Assembly: GCA_944388405.1 (NCBI GenBank)
Contig: CALXIQ010000006.1
Coordinates: forward strand, 124,001 to 188,000
DNA length: 64,000 bases
Direction: 5' to 3'
DNA from: an uncultured Ruminococcus sp.
Lineage (GTDB): Bacteria > Bacillota > Clostridia > Oscillospirales > Ruminococcaceae
Below, piece by piece: positions 53,981-62,824 of the stretch. Position 1 is the first letter of the stretch. Every line of letters begins with the position of its first letter. Below the pieces are notes generated by a model, which made no database searches, had not been told where the DNA came from, and worked only from the letters and a program-made list of their open reading frames with translations. Position numbers and translations under genes: made by a program.

Positions 53981-55236
53981 GCGACAAAAAGACCCCCAAA
54001 ATGGGTTCAGACCGTGTTTACAAAACGGTATTTACCGAGGACATGAAAAAGGATTACACAATTTTAGTTCCCGACATGCTTCCCATACACTTCAAGCTTA
54101 TAATTAAGATATACGAGAAATATGGCTATCACATGGAGCTGTTGCATAACACCTCCAGAAACGTTATAGACGAGGGATTGAAAAACACCCACAACGATGC
54201 CTGCTATCCTGCCCTTCTGGTTATCGGGCAGTTTATGGATGCGCTTAAAAGCGGAAAGTACGATGTAAACAAGGTAGCATTGCTTATGTCCCAGACGGGC
54301 GGCGGCTGCAGGGCGTCAAACTACATTCATCTCATAAGAAAGGCGGTGGCGGCACAGTTTCCACAGGTGCCGGTAATATCCCTCAACTTCAGCGGGCTTG
54401 AAAAGAACCCGGCGTTTCCCATGACTCCGGCTATAGCCCTCAGGCTGGTTTACGCCGTTATGTACGGCGATATGCTTATGCTGTTATACAATCAGTGCAA
54501 GCCATACGAGCTTGAGCCTGGCATAACGGATCAGCTTCTGGCAAGGTGGCAGCACCGTCTGGGAAAGCTCCTTGACGGCAACGATTATCTTTCGCCGAAG
54601 CCGATTTACAAGGCTATGCTCAACGAATTTGCCGCACTTCCCCGCTCAAAGGAGAAAAAGCCGAGAGTAGGTGTGGTGGGAGAGATTTATGTAAAATACT
54701 CTCCCTTGGCAAACAATCACCTCAATGAATTTTTGCTGTCGGAGGGCTGCGAGCCAAACGTTCCGGGACTGCTTGATTTTATTCTTTACTGCGCATCCGA
54801 CCTGATAAACGACGCACGGCTTTACGACAAAAAGACAAAGCGCACACTTATATATGACATTGGTTACAAGGTGCTGTACAAATTCCAGCGTCAGCAGATT
54901 AAGGTTATTGAGGAGCACGGAGTTTTCCAGCCGCCTCATGATTTTGAGCATCTGAGACGCTGTGCCGACAAGTACATCAACCAGGGTGTAAAGATGGGCG
55001 AGGGCTGGCTTATCACTGCGGAAATGGCGGCTCTGGCTGAAACGGGCACAAAGAACATCATATGCGCTCAGCCCTTCGGATGTCTGCCCAATCACATTGT
55101 GGCAAAGGGTATGTCGAGGGTGATAAAAGAGGCTTACCCCGATGCCAACATTGTGGCAATCGACTACGACGCCGGCGCAACCAAGGTAAACCAGGAAAAC
55201 CGCATAAAACTAATGCTTGCCAACGCAAGGTCCTAG
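53977..55236 (+). CDS. Acyl-CoA dehydratase-related protein (COG3581-like)
   Basis: The protein has 419 residues and starts at GTG 53977, overlapping the stop of the activase-DUF2229 gene (GTGA). It begins with MSDKKTPKMG, then YTILVPDMLPIHFKLI. The Cys-bearing motifs NDACYPALLVIGQF and SQTGGGCRASNYIHLIR are near residues 66 and 103. In many clostridia this domain is fused to the preceding protein in one chain of about 1,400 residues. Here it is a separate, coupled gene. It may bind another Fe-S cluster and form a complex with its neighbour. Confidence 0.88.
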   Translation: MSDKKTPKMGSDRVYKTVFTEDMKKDYTILVPDMLPIHFKLIIKIYEKYGYHMELLHNTSRNVIDEGLKNTHNDACYPALLVIGQFMDALKSGKYDVNKVALLMSQTGGGCRASNYIHLIRKAVAAQFPQVPVISLNFSGLEKNPAFPMTPAIALRLVYAVMYGDMLMLLYNQCKPYELEPGITDQLLARWQHRLGKLLDGNDYLSPKPIYKAMLNEFAALPRSKEKKPRVGVVGEIYVKYSPLANNHLNEFLLSEGCEPNVPGLLDFILYCASDLINDARLYDKKTKRTLIYDIGYKVLYKFQRQQIKVIEEHGVFQPPHDFEHLRRCADKYINQGVKMGEGWLITAEMAALAETGTKNIICAQPFGCLPNHIVAKGMSRVIKEAYPDANIVAIDYDAGATKVNQENRIKLMLANARS

Positions 55237-55376
55237 CCCGGACGGGGCAATATCGATCCGCTCGCTTTGCTCGCTTCGTTTTGATTGGGCTATCGGTTCG
55301 TAACCGTCAAGGTTAGTTCGTCCGTGCATTGGTTTCCAACATAGTTTGTACGGGAAGGCGTCCTCGACGTCCCGCT
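55230..55376. repeat. Diverged intergenic repeat, copy 1
   Basis: This copy opens with GTCCTAGC at the stop codon of the preceding gene, passes through a GACGGGGCAA stretch and contains a CTCGCTTTGCTCGCTTCG palindrome-like motif. It closes with CCTCGACGTCCC (55362-55373). The opening and closing strings recur in the same order at 55432 and 55510. Confidence 0.5.
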
Positions 55377-55431
55377 CTATCGTAAAAATGCAACATAAGC
55401 TCTGTAGTAAATTTATGCTTTTCACAATGCT

Positions 55432-55521
55432 GTCCTAGCGGGGGCAAACTGATAGTTCAGACGACTTGGAATGAGCGATTAGCGAACGTAACGAAGCTAA
55501 AAAGAAAGCCCTCGACGTCCC
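55432..55521. repeat. Diverged intergenic repeat, copy 2
   Basis: This copy opens with GTCCTAGC, then GGGGGCAAACT, a GAGCGATTAGCGAACGTAACGAAGC stretch shared in part with 10314-10340, TAAAAAGAAAGCC (also at 10340), and CCTCGACGTCCC (55510-55521). It shares parts with both copy 1 and the repeat near mnmE. Confidence 0.5.
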
Positions 55522-55558
55522 TCATTCAGCAGAAACACCCTATGGCTGTAGACACAAT

Positions 55559-55597
55559 AAATCCGTTATCACAACAAAGTGATAACGGATTTATTTT
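55559..55597 (+). terminator. Terminator in the intergenic repeat region
   Basis: AAATCCGTTATCAC (55559-55572) pairs with GTGATAACGGATTT (55579-55592), followed by ATTTTTAT. It lies 323 bases after the end of the activase operon, the nearest plus-strand gene. Confidence 0.85.
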
Positions 55598-55651
55598 TAT
55601 GTTTACCTTGCCTGCGGCAGCAAACTAACCGTTCACGCAATTAAGTGAGCG

Positions 55652-56143
55652 TCAGCAACCGTCTGAGTTTTGCGTCACTATTATAGGATAGCCTTCAATA
55701 TACGGCTTGACAATTTCCGGGTGGGCTTTTGCCTGACTGAAAATTTCATCGCTGATTTGCCAGCACACCTTCATTATGTCCTCAAGAGGACGGGTTTTCA
55801 CCACAGGGCATACCGGCGAGAGGGTAATAACATTCACGCCATTAAGGGACATCACCCTGAAAGGCCAGATTTTACAGTCGAAAGGCTTTTCGTCGCCCAT
55901 TATGCAACCTTTTGAACGGTCAAGCAGGGAGCAGTAGTAAAGGTCGGAATCAGGCTCTTTTTCCATTTTAAGCAGCGTATGTCCTTCACGCTTGACAAAC
56001 TCCTGTCCGGGCTTGTATTCACGAAGAATCTGTTCCGCCTTGCTTTGGGTAATAACGGGAGCTTCCCATATATCCGAGCTGTCGAAGCAGCAGCATATCC
56101 TGCATTTTGCGCATTCCTCTTTTGAAAGCAGATTTTTTAGCAT
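55652..56143 (-). CDS. YkgJ-like Cys-rich metal/Fe-S binding protein
   Basis: The protein has 163 residues. The start is ATG 56143, after AAAGGGCGG; an earlier in-frame start encodes a non-conserved N-terminus. The Cys cluster CAKCRICCCF (about 12-21) and two further cysteine groups (YYCSLLDRSKGCIMGDEKPFDCKIWPFR) match the YkgJ/CxxCxxCC family, which is thought to bind zinc or iron. Its role is unknown. It is not obviously linked to its neighbours. Confidence 0.75.
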   Translation of the reverse strand: MLKNLLSKEECAKCRICCCFDSSDIWEAPVITQSKAEQILREYKPGQEFVKREGHTLLKMEKEPDSDLYYCSLLDRSKGCIMGDEKPFDCKIWPFRVMSLNGVNVITLSPVCPVVKTRPLEDIMKVCWQISDEIFSQAKAHPEIVKPYIEGYPIIVTQNSDGC

Positions 56144-56277
56144 TTGAAACAACCGCCCTTTGTTAGTATGTTGCACGCTTACGACTGACTGTCGGAGCGT
56201 TATATTTATAATAACACAAATTCTTGAAAGTTTCAAGGGGAAGGGGTTCAAAAGGGCGTCTTTTGCTTTCTTAGCAG

Positions 56278-56724
56278 TTATCTCAAAAAGAGATAGTAAA
56301 CAAGTCCGTAAATAACGCTTGCTAAAGTTCCGTAAAGAATAACCGGACCCGAGATTATAAATATCTTTGCGCCCAGACCGAGGATAAAACCCTCCGTCTT
56401 AAATTCTATGGCAGGGGCGACTACCGAGTTTGCAAAGCCTGTTATAGGCACAAGAGTTCCCGCTCCGCCGTGTTTGGCAATTTTGTCGTACAGTCCGAAG
56501 CCGGTAAGGATTGCGGAAATAAGAATCAAGGTTATGGAAGTCGCAGTACCTGCGTTTTTTTCGGAAAGTCCGTAAGCTGAGTACATATTCAGCAAAGCCT
56601 CTCCCAGCGTGCAGATTAGTCCGCCAATGATAAACGCTTTAGGAATTGTCAGGTACCATTTTGTCCCCTCGGACGCTTCCTTGTACATCTGAGAATACTG
56701 AGCCTTGCTTAATTTTATATCCAT
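56278..56724 (-). CDS. spoVAC: SpoVAC-like membrane protein
   Basis: The protein has 148 residues; I prefer ATG 56724 with AGGA upstream over ATG 56775, where the site would be too close. The four or five TM segments and the blocks KAFIIGGLICTLGEALLN, LTGFGLYDKIAKHGGAGTLVPITGFANSVV and EGFILGLGAKIF match SpoVAC, the dipicolinic-acid channel component of spores. The partners SpoVAD and SpoVAEb are absent. It therefore may have a different membrane role here, or its partners lie elsewhere. Confidence 0.85.
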   Translation of the reverse strand: MDIKLSKAQYSQMYKEASEGTKWYLTIPKAFIIGGLICTLGEALLNMYSAYGLSEKNAGTATSITLILISAILTGFGLYDKIAKHGGAGTLVPITGFANSVVAPAIEFKTEGFILGLGAKIFIISGPVILYGTLASVIYGLVYYLFLR

Positions 56725-56942
56725 GTATGCCGTCCTGTACAGCTTTTGCTGCGTGAAAGGTTGCTGTCGGGACATCCTCCAATCGTAGTGTTGTAAGCTT
56801 TTTCACGCTGATTATATTGTTTTCCTTTTGCGCTGAAATATACGGGTTATCAAAACGTCGGGGATTTTAATTTTTATAGCGGTTGCACATCTGCGTGCAA
56901 CTTGTGCCGATTTTTTGCCTGTAAGTGAAAGGGAGTTAACAA

Positions 56943-56975
56943 CAAAAATGCCGCAAGGCAAAACCCTGCGGCATT
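56943..56975 (-). terminator. Terminator after the epimerase gene (minus strand)
   Basis: AATGCCGCA (56947-56955) pairs with TGCGGCATT (56967-56975). On the minus strand TTTTTGTT follows. It ends the six-gene envelope operon. Confidence 0.88.
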
Positions 56976-56982
56976 GTAAGCT

Positions 56983-57666
56983 TTATAATGTCATGTGCTT
57001 TCGTTTTTCGGCGATTCGCTCATCCACTCCGTCAAGAGATGGCTTGATGATGCTGGATGTCCCTGCCACGAAAATGCGGGAGCCTGCCTTGTAAGCAAGT
57101 GCCACGTTTTCGTTTGACATATTGCCGTCCGATTCAATGAAAACGTCCTGTCTGCCCCTTTCGTCAAGAAAGCTTCTTACCCTTTTTACTTTATCAATAG
57201 TGCCGGGAATAAGCTTCTGTCCCGCAAAGCCCGGATTGACGCTCATAACCAAAACGCCGTCAAGATAATCAAGCACCTCTTCGATAACGCATATGGGAGT
57301 GCCGGGGTTAAGTGCAAGAATAGGCTTTGCGCCAAGGCTCTTGATATACTGCATACACTTATCAATATGCTTGGTTGATTCGTAATGCACGGCGACAAGG
57401 TCGTTTTGACGTATATCGTACCACTGCATCTTTTCCTCGGGGGAAGTAACCATAAAGTGAAAATCAAATGGTATTTTAGTGAGCTTTCTCAGCTGTTTGA
57501 CATAATCTGTGCCCAGGGTTATGTTAGGCACAAAATCTCCATCCATAATGTCAATGTGAAGAAGCTCTATATCGTTTTTTTCAAAAGCCGCAAGGTAATC
57601 AAGGGTCTGATCGATGCTTACGCACATCATCGAAACCGAAATCATTCCCTTTTGCAGTGAAGCCAT
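56983..57666 (-). CDS. Ribulose-phosphate 3-epimerase-like protein
   Basis: The protein has 227 residues. The start is ATG 57666, after AAAGGA. It is a TIM-barrel epimerase: HIDIMDGDFVPN (about 37-48), HFMV near 70, MSVNPGFAGQ near 140, and ESDGNM near 177, where EVDGG is usual. It converts xylulose-5-phosphate to ribulose-5-phosphate, or allulose-6-phosphate to fructose-6-phosphate. In this operon it could supply ribulose-5-phosphate to the TarI-type pathway. It follows the polymerase gene with a four-base gap. Confidence 0.85.
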   Translation of the reverse strand: MASLQKGMISVSMMCVSIDQTLDYLAAFEKNDIELLHIDIMDGDFVPNITLGTDYVKQLRKLTKIPFDFHFMVTSPEEKMQWYDIRQNDLVAVHYESTKHIDKCMQYIKSLGAKPILALNPGTPICVIEEVLDYLDGVLVMSVNPGFAGQKLIPGTIDKVKRVRSFLDERGRQDVFIESDGNMSNENVALAYKAGSRIFVAGTSSIIKPSLDGVDERIAEKRKHMTL

Positions 57667-57670
57667 ACAA

Positions 57671-59545
57671 TCAATCCTTTCCTGTGGCGCTATCCTCGGG
57701 AGGAAGCCCCATGATAAGCTGGTCAATTACTCTGTCGGTGGATTTTCCGTCTGTATAGGTGAAGTTTTTCTTTATAAAGCTGTCCATCTTGTGGAACTGA
57801 TAGTCCTGATTTTTAAGCGCATCCATAAGCTCGTCAAAGGAATGAACAATCTTTCCCGGCACAAGCTCCTCGTAAGGCTCATAAAAGTCTCTGGTTGCCT
57901 CATAGTATTTCTGGTCGAATGCAAAAAACAGCATAGGCTTTTTAAGCAGCGACATCTCGTAGATAATTGAGGAATAGTCTGTTATAAGCACGTCCACAAT
58001 AAACAGAATGTCGTTTACCTCACGGTAATCGGAAGCGTCTATGATAATGTCGGCATACTTGGGCGGAATCTCAACCCGTCTTGTAACAAAGGGATGAAGC
58101 TTTATTATAAGCACCGAATTTGTCTGACGCAGAAATTCTCCCCATACATCCAGATCAAACCTGTCAAAAGGGAAAAATGCGTTTTTAGCATTTTCACCTC
58201 TGAACGTGGGAGCGTAAAGATAAACTTTAGACGCAGTTTTACAGGCGGGAAATTCCTCAAGCATCCTTAAACGAGTGGACTTTTTATACTCCTCGTCAAA
58301 GAAAATATCCGTTCTGGGAATACCGACGGGATAAAACTTGCTTTCGTCGATTCCGAAGCCCTCGGCGTGGTGCTTAGCCGAGTGATAGGAGCTTACGGGA
58401 ACGTGGGTGTAGCATTTGTGAACCCTTGTGTTAAAGGGAGGAGCGCCCGGTTTTCCCAGCCGCTCAAAGCCCAGCGACTTAAACGCTCCGCAGGCGTGCC
58501 AAACCTGAAGAATTTTGACGTTGGGCGGATAGTCCACCTTGTAAATCTCAGGATAGTAGTCGTCTATGATAATTATATCGGAGGTGGCAAGATACCAGGT
58601 GAATCTCAGCATTTTAAAGCTGTTGCGCTTGATGTTGATGCTTTCCTTGAAATCAAAACGGAATTTATATTTTTTGTCCAGCCCACGTTCTATCATTCTG
58701 TCGTAGATAAACTTTTCGTTTCCGCCGATTTCAGCCCTTGAACCGGAGGCAAAAAGAATAATATTGCCTTTTTTCTTTGCAAACTTTTTAAAGAAATTAA
58801 AAGAAGCTCTGTATAAATACAGGTTGAGGGCGTTGTAATCCTTGACTATTCTGTTTTTTCGCTCTCGCCATTTCTTTTTGATGCGCCTGAAAAGAGTCTG
58901 GGGAGGCCCGGGCTCCTTATATTCCACCTTCACAGAATACTCCATGGTATCCATATCGGTGGTGGAATCGCAGTAGAAAAGGTTTCCTGCGCTTCTTCTC
59001 AGCCTGAAATTAAGAGGGTTATCCTTTTGCTTGTTTATTTCACATTCAAAGTCGGGTGAGATAAACGCAGGATATTCGTTTGTAAGTTCCTGCTTTTCTA
59101 CGGCGTTTCCCTTTTCATCGTAGGTTATACGATAGACTGTTCCCGAACGGACTGCAATCTCGGTGTTGGGGTCGTTTATAATCCGGGGCGAAAACTCTTT
59201 TTCCATGCCGTTATATTCCTTGAAAAGCACCAGAAAGTAGTTTCCTGTTTGAATAGGCTTTTCGTTATTGACGCTCATGATGTTGAAGGTCAGGTGAAAG
59301 CGGTTTCCTTCCATATCAAAGTGCTGAGGGTAAAACACAAGTTTTCTGTCCTTGGTGACAAATCTGGCAGATATGCCATCGCTGCTTTCAAAGCCTTTAA
59401 GCTCCCCTTCAATGTGCATAATAACACGCTTAAACTCAATATTAGTCAGCAAAGCGTACTTTTTGCCAAGGCGGTCTTGCTCCTCTACGGCTTTTTTCCG
59501 GTCCTCATAAAATTCAAGCTGCTCTTCTGTAAGCAAAGTATCCAT
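57671..59545 (-). CDS. CDP-glycerol/ribitol phosphotransferase family, long form
   Basis: The protein has 624 residues. The C-terminal half (about 240-600) is the TagB/TagF/TarL-type domain: HACGAFKSLGFERLGKPG near 352, LYAPTFRG near 430, LIKLHPF near 478, and the ITDYSSIIYEMS motif near 530. The N-terminal part (about 1-235) is a charged, beta-rich extension that resembles the accessory domains of TarL/TarF-like enzymes. It should polymerise or prime polyol-phosphate chains. Confidence 0.85.
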   Translation of the reverse strand: MDTLLTEEQLEFYEDRKKAVEEQDRLGKKYALLTNIEFKRVIMHIEGELKGFESSDGISARFVTKDRKLVFYPQHFDMEGNRFHLTFNIMSVNNEKPIQTGNYFLVLFKEYNGMEKEFSPRIINDPNTEIAVRSGTVYRITYDEKGNAVEKQELTNEYPAFISPDFECEINKQKDNPLNFRLRRSAGNLFYCDSTTDMDTMEYSVKVEYKEPGPPQTLFRRIKKKWRERKNRIVKDYNALNLYLYRASFNFFKKFAKKKGNIILFASGSRAEIGGNEKFIYDRMIERGLDKKYKFRFDFKESINIKRNSFKMLRFTWYLATSDIIIIDDYYPEIYKVDYPPNVKILQVWHACGAFKSLGFERLGKPGAPPFNTRVHKCYTHVPVSSYHSAKHHAEGFGIDESKFYPVGIPRTDIFFDEEYKKSTRLRMLEEFPACKTASKVYLYAPTFRGENAKNAFFPFDRFDLDVWGEFLRQTNSVLIIKLHPFVTRRVEIPPKYADIIIDASDYREVNDILFIVDVLITDYSSIIYEMSLLKKPMLFFAFDQKYYEATRDFYEPYEELVPGKIVHSFDELMDALKNQDYQFHKMDSFIKKNFTYTDGKSTDRVIDQLIMGLPPEDSATGKD

Positions 59546-59569
59546 ATATTAAATCACTTTTTCCTTAAA

Positions 59570-60640
59570 TTAATCGAAAGTAAACATTACCTTAACGGTA
59601 AACTCGTCGGGGTTTTTAAGCGCCGCAAAAGCCTCTTCCTGTTTTGAAATGGGGAAGGTGTGAGTAATAAGCTCTCTTACGTTAAGCTCGCCGCTTTCAA
59701 AGATCTCAAGGGCCTTTGCCCAGTCGTTTACTCTGCTGTTGTAGCTGGAATTCCACGAGCCTGCCACAGTTATCTGTTTTCTCAGTATAGACCAGTAAAC
59801 ATCCTTTGGCAAAGCAAGGTCGCTTGCGGGATTTCCCACCAGCACAATTCTTCCCAGCGCGCCGGTGGCACGGATTGCGTTTTCTATAGCCTCGTTTGTT
59901 CCCACCGCTTCAAAGCATACGTCCGCTCCGTCGCTTCCTGTTATTCTTCTGATAGCATCGGGAATAGGCTCGTCCTTGGGATTTACCGTTTCAAAGCCCA
60001 GCTTTCTGGCATATTCAAGCTTGTTCTGTGAACGTCCGCAGATTATTACCTTTCCCGTTTTGGTAGCTTTTTTGGCAAAAGAACCGATAAGAAAACCTAT
60101 CGTTCCCGTGCCGATTATCATTACGTTCTGTCCCTCTTTTATCTGACCGATGTCCACAGCGTGGAGACTTACCGCCGCAGGCTCGCACAGCGCCGCAACC
60201 TCGTAGGAAAGGTTGTCGCTAAAAGGCACAAGATTCCATACCGGAGCTACCAGATATTCGGCGTAAGCGCCGTCGCAGCGAGAACCGAAATAGCTGTACC
60301 CCGAGCACTGGGCGTATTCCTCAAGTCCGCACGCCTTGCAGTGACCGCAGGGCAGCAGGGGGAAAACGCAGGTCTTTTTCCCCAGCAGTGATTCGTCAAC
60401 GCCGTCGCCAATTGCAACTATCTGTCCCGAAAACTCGTGACCGGGAATGGTTGGGAAGTGATATGTTCCCGTAACAAAAATTCTGGGAATATCGCTTGAA
60501 CATATTCCGCAGGCTTTTATTTTAACCAGAACGGTGCCCTCGGTAAGCTGTGGAACATCGACGGTTTCAAGTCTGAGATCGCCGACCCCCTCCAGAACGA
60601 GAGCCTCCATTTTACTTGGAATTTCAATTAAGCTTTTCAT
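59570..60640 (-). CDS. Zinc-dependent polyol(-phosphate) dehydrogenase, GatD-like
   Basis: The protein has 356 residues. It is a medium-chain dehydrogenase with the catalytic zinc site GICSSD/GHEFSG, the structural-zinc Cys set (CGHCKAC near 97) and a nucleotide-binding IIGTGTIGFLIG motif near 175. The sequence pattern GICSSDIPRIFVTGTYHFPTIPGHEFSG is that of galactitol-1-phosphate dehydrogenase (GatD). Beside a TarI-like gene it may act as the TarJ-type ribulose-5-phosphate reductase, which is inference. Confidence 0.82.
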   Translation of the reverse strand: MKSLIEIPSKMEALVLEGVGDLRLETVDVPQLTEGTVLVKIKACGICSSDIPRIFVTGTYHFPTIPGHEFSGQIVAIGDGVDESLLGKKTCVFPLLPCGHCKACGLEEYAQCSGYSYFGSRCDGAYAEYLVAPVWNLVPFSDNLSYEVAALCEPAAVSLHAVDIGQIKEGQNVMIIGTGTIGFLIGSFAKKATKTGKVIICGRSQNKLEYARKLGFETVNPKDEPIPDAIRRITGSDGADVCFEAVGTNEAIENAIRATGALGRIVLVGNPASDLALPKDVYWSILRKQITVAGSWNSSYNSRVNDWAKALEIFESGELNVRELITHTFPISKQEEAFAALKNPDEFTVKVMFTFD

Positions 60641-60685
60641 AAAAAAGAGTCCTTTCCGTCAGTAAAAATCACAAAAAACCAAGCC

Positions 60686-61393
60686 TTAATCGCTTGCTCC
60701 CAGCAGATGCTTAACCATCACAAGGTCGCTGTCGGTGGTGATTTTAAAGTTAATGGCGTCCCCTTCGATTATATAGATAGGCTGGTTGTTGAAAGTGCAT
60801 ATCTGGGAGGTTCCTGTAATGATTTTCTTCTGCTCTTCTGTCAGGTTGTTTTTCATATCAATAAAATGTTTTAGCCTGAAACTGTCGGGAGCCTGTCCGC
60901 TGAAAAGCTCGCTTCTCTTTGGAATGTCGTCAACAATATCTCCGCTTTTTGAATGAAGTATGGTATCGGCACAGGGAAGTCCGCATACGCATGCTCCGTA
61001 CCGGGCGGCGCAGTCAATGCTGTCGTTAAGAATCTTTTCAGTAACAAAGGGTCTTACGGCGTCGTGGATAACGATAACATCGTCGTCTCTCAAACCGTTG
61101 TCCGAAACGATAGCATTGGTAACATTGTTTATGGAGTCGATGCGTTCCTTTCCGCCTTCGATTATCCTTACCTTTTCCTTTTGGGAAACATTGTCCTCCA
61201 CCTGTTTTTTAAGGTAATCCATATAGTCTTCTCTTACAGCGATATAGATATAGTCAAATCTTTCGGCCTTAAGCATATTTTTCAGCGTGTAAATAATAAT
61301 AGGTTGACCGTTTATTTCAATAAACTGCTTGGGTATTGCCGAGGTCTTGATCCTTGTGCCCGAACCTCCTGCAAGCATTGCTCCGTATATCAT
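60686..61393 (-). CDS. tarI: TarI-like ribitol-5-phosphate cytidylyltransferase (IspD family)
   Basis: The protein has 235 residues. It has the nucleotidyltransferase signature MLAGGSGTRIKTSAIPKQF and the VIHDAVRPFV motif (about 110). Compared with IspD, segments such as EKILNDSIDCAARYGA, NLTEEQKKI and INFKITTDSDL match TarI. It would make CDP-ribitol from ribitol-5-phosphate. The adjacent dehydrogenase and polymerase genes support this. An IspD role in isoprenoid synthesis is the alternative. Confidence 0.8.
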   Translation of the reverse strand: MIYGAMLAGGSGTRIKTSAIPKQFIEINGQPIIIYTLKNMLKAERFDYIYIAVREDYMDYLKKQVEDNVSQKEKVRIIEGGKERIDSINNVTNAIVSDNGLRDDDVIVIHDAVRPFVTEKILNDSIDCAARYGACVCGLPCADTILHSKSGDIVDDIPKRSELFSGQAPDSFRLKHFIDMKNNLTEEQKKIITGTSQICTFNNQPIYIIEGDAINFKITTDSDLVMVKHLLGASD

Positions 61394-61415
61394 TGGGCAA
61401 AATCTCCGTTCATAT

Positions 61416-62741
61416 TCAAAGTTTGATTTTTTTGTTGTCGTTCACAAAGGCGTTTCTCAGCTTTATAGTGGTTTTTACGGGACGGCAGTTAAGAATTTTT
61501 ACATATCTGCTGTTTGCCGCCTCAAGCTCTGTCTTTTTATTTTCAAGCTGAGATTTTTCCGATTCAAGCTTTAATTTCTCTGCTTCAAGCTCCGATTTTT
61601 CGGCTTTCAGAGTTTTTATTTTGCTTTTCAGGGTATTAATTTCTTTTGAAACTTCCGCATGATCCTTTTTAAAGCGGGCGTTGCTTTTTTCAAGCTGAGC
61701 GTTAAGCTTTTTGATGGTGTGAAAATCGTTGCGGGTGTACATAAGCCAGTCGTACATAACGCTTTTCATTGTGTCGTGACGCCACTTCATTATTTCATCG
61801 TCGGTGTATTTCAGACGATTGAAGTCGTCGCAGCTTCCGTCGGCGTCCTTGTATTTTTCGACGAACTCCTTAACGGTATTGATAAGCTGGTTTCTTGTTT
61901 CAATGTGCTTGCCGTTGTTTGGCGGCGGATTGGCAATATCATACCCGCAGCTGTCATCGAGAAAAGCTTCTCTTTTGCAGTTGTGTATCCAGTCGAAATA
62001 AGGCTCAAAACGGCTTGTCGCAGCAGGCTTTCTGCTGTTTATAAGCAGCACAGGCACATCCATTGCAAGGCAGGGTAGGGCACAGTGCAAACGTCTTGTT
62101 ATAACGCATTTTGCGTTCTGATATACAGTAAGCAGGTCGGTAACGGCTTTTTTTCGCTCCTCCCACGTTGCATCGGAATTGCGGTAATCCTTGTAATGCT
62201 TCACAACCTTTACGGCTATGCCGGTGCCTTTGAGAAGCTCTCTTGCATGGTCAATAAGGTCCTTGCCTATATCTACTATGCAGATATATTCCTGCTCCGG
62301 CTTTTTGATGGGCATTTTAGGCAGGGTAAGGGTAATGCAGCCGGAAAAATAGCTGTCTATTCCAATATCCTTGAAGGTATTGTAGGTAAACAAATCCCTG
62401 CAGCCTATAGGACCGTAGGCGTTGAGATATTCACCACCTATGCCGGTGAGAAATTCGGTTTTGATGGGTGAACCGTCCTGCTGGGCAAGCTGATGATCCG
62501 CCCAGTGCATTCCAACATACAGCGGGACAATATACTTTGATGGCGGCCAGTTCCATTTTGACCACATATACCAGGCGCTCATTACCGTCGCAACAGGCTT
62601 GCCGTCCTCGGTCTTGAAGGTATCAAGGGTTTCTCTGTCGAGAAAATAATCAACCGACGGAAGCAGATTGGCAGCGGCAAACGACTGAATATCGTCGCCT
62701 ATATTCTGTGTGTTTTTGTGCATCAATATACCAAATTTCAT
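61416..62741 (-). CDS. Polysaccharide pyruvyl transferase-like protein with C-terminal coiled coil
   Basis: The protein has 441 residues. The start is ATG 62741, seven bases after GGAGG. The N-terminal 300 residues show the GT-B-like polysaccharide pyruvyl transferase plan: MKFGILMHKNTQNIGDDIQ at the start, GGEYLNAYGPIGCRD near 112 and CVITRRLHCALPCLAMDVPVLLI near 225. A C-terminal coiled coil (about 345-415) has Leu/Glu/Lys heptads such as EKSELEAEKLKLESEKS. It may modify the glycopolymer or a lipid-linked sugar. The family assignment is moderately sure, the substrate unknown. Confidence 0.78.
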   Translation of the reverse strand: MKFGILMHKNTQNIGDDIQSFAAANLLPSVDYFLDRETLDTFKTEDGKPVATVMSAWYMWSKWNWPPSKYIVPLYVGMHWADHQLAQQDGSPIKTEFLTGIGGEYLNAYGPIGCRDLFTYNTFKDIGIDSYFSGCITLTLPKMPIKKPEQEYICIVDIGKDLIDHARELLKGTGIAVKVVKHYKDYRNSDATWEERKKAVTDLLTVYQNAKCVITRRLHCALPCLAMDVPVLLINSRKPAATSRFEPYFDWIHNCKREAFLDDSCGYDIANPPPNNGKHIETRNQLINTVKEFVEKYKDADGSCDDFNRLKYTDDEIMKWRHDTMKSVMYDWLMYTRNDFHTIKKLNAQLEKSNARFKKDHAEVSKEINTLKSKIKTLKAEKSELEAEKLKLESEKSQLENKKTELEAANSRYVKILNCRPVKTTIKLRNAFVNDNKKIKL

Positions 62742-62824
62742 GATGATCCTCCAAGCATAGCAAGCTTTCAGTTTTTGCATAGATACGCCCGGCCTATTAG
62801 CCCGGCAGTAGAAGGAATAAGGCT

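Larger units (their letters stand above)
55237..55651. other. 415-base region without a supported gene
   Basis: The region between the acyl-CoA dehydratase-related gene and the YkgJ-like gene carries two diverged repeat copies and a strong plus-strand terminator. A reading frame crosses it on the minus strand (55210-55425) but has no convincing ribosome binding site or family resemblance. Confidence 0.7.

Noticed and set aside
55295..55325. tRNA-like T-arm string (GGTTCGTAACC)
   Set aside because: No acceptor, D or anticodon arms fold around it.
55210..55425. Minus-strand reading frame of 71 codons in the 55 kb gap
   Set aside because: It runs over both the end of a real gene and the repeat region, without ribosome binding site or family resemblance.
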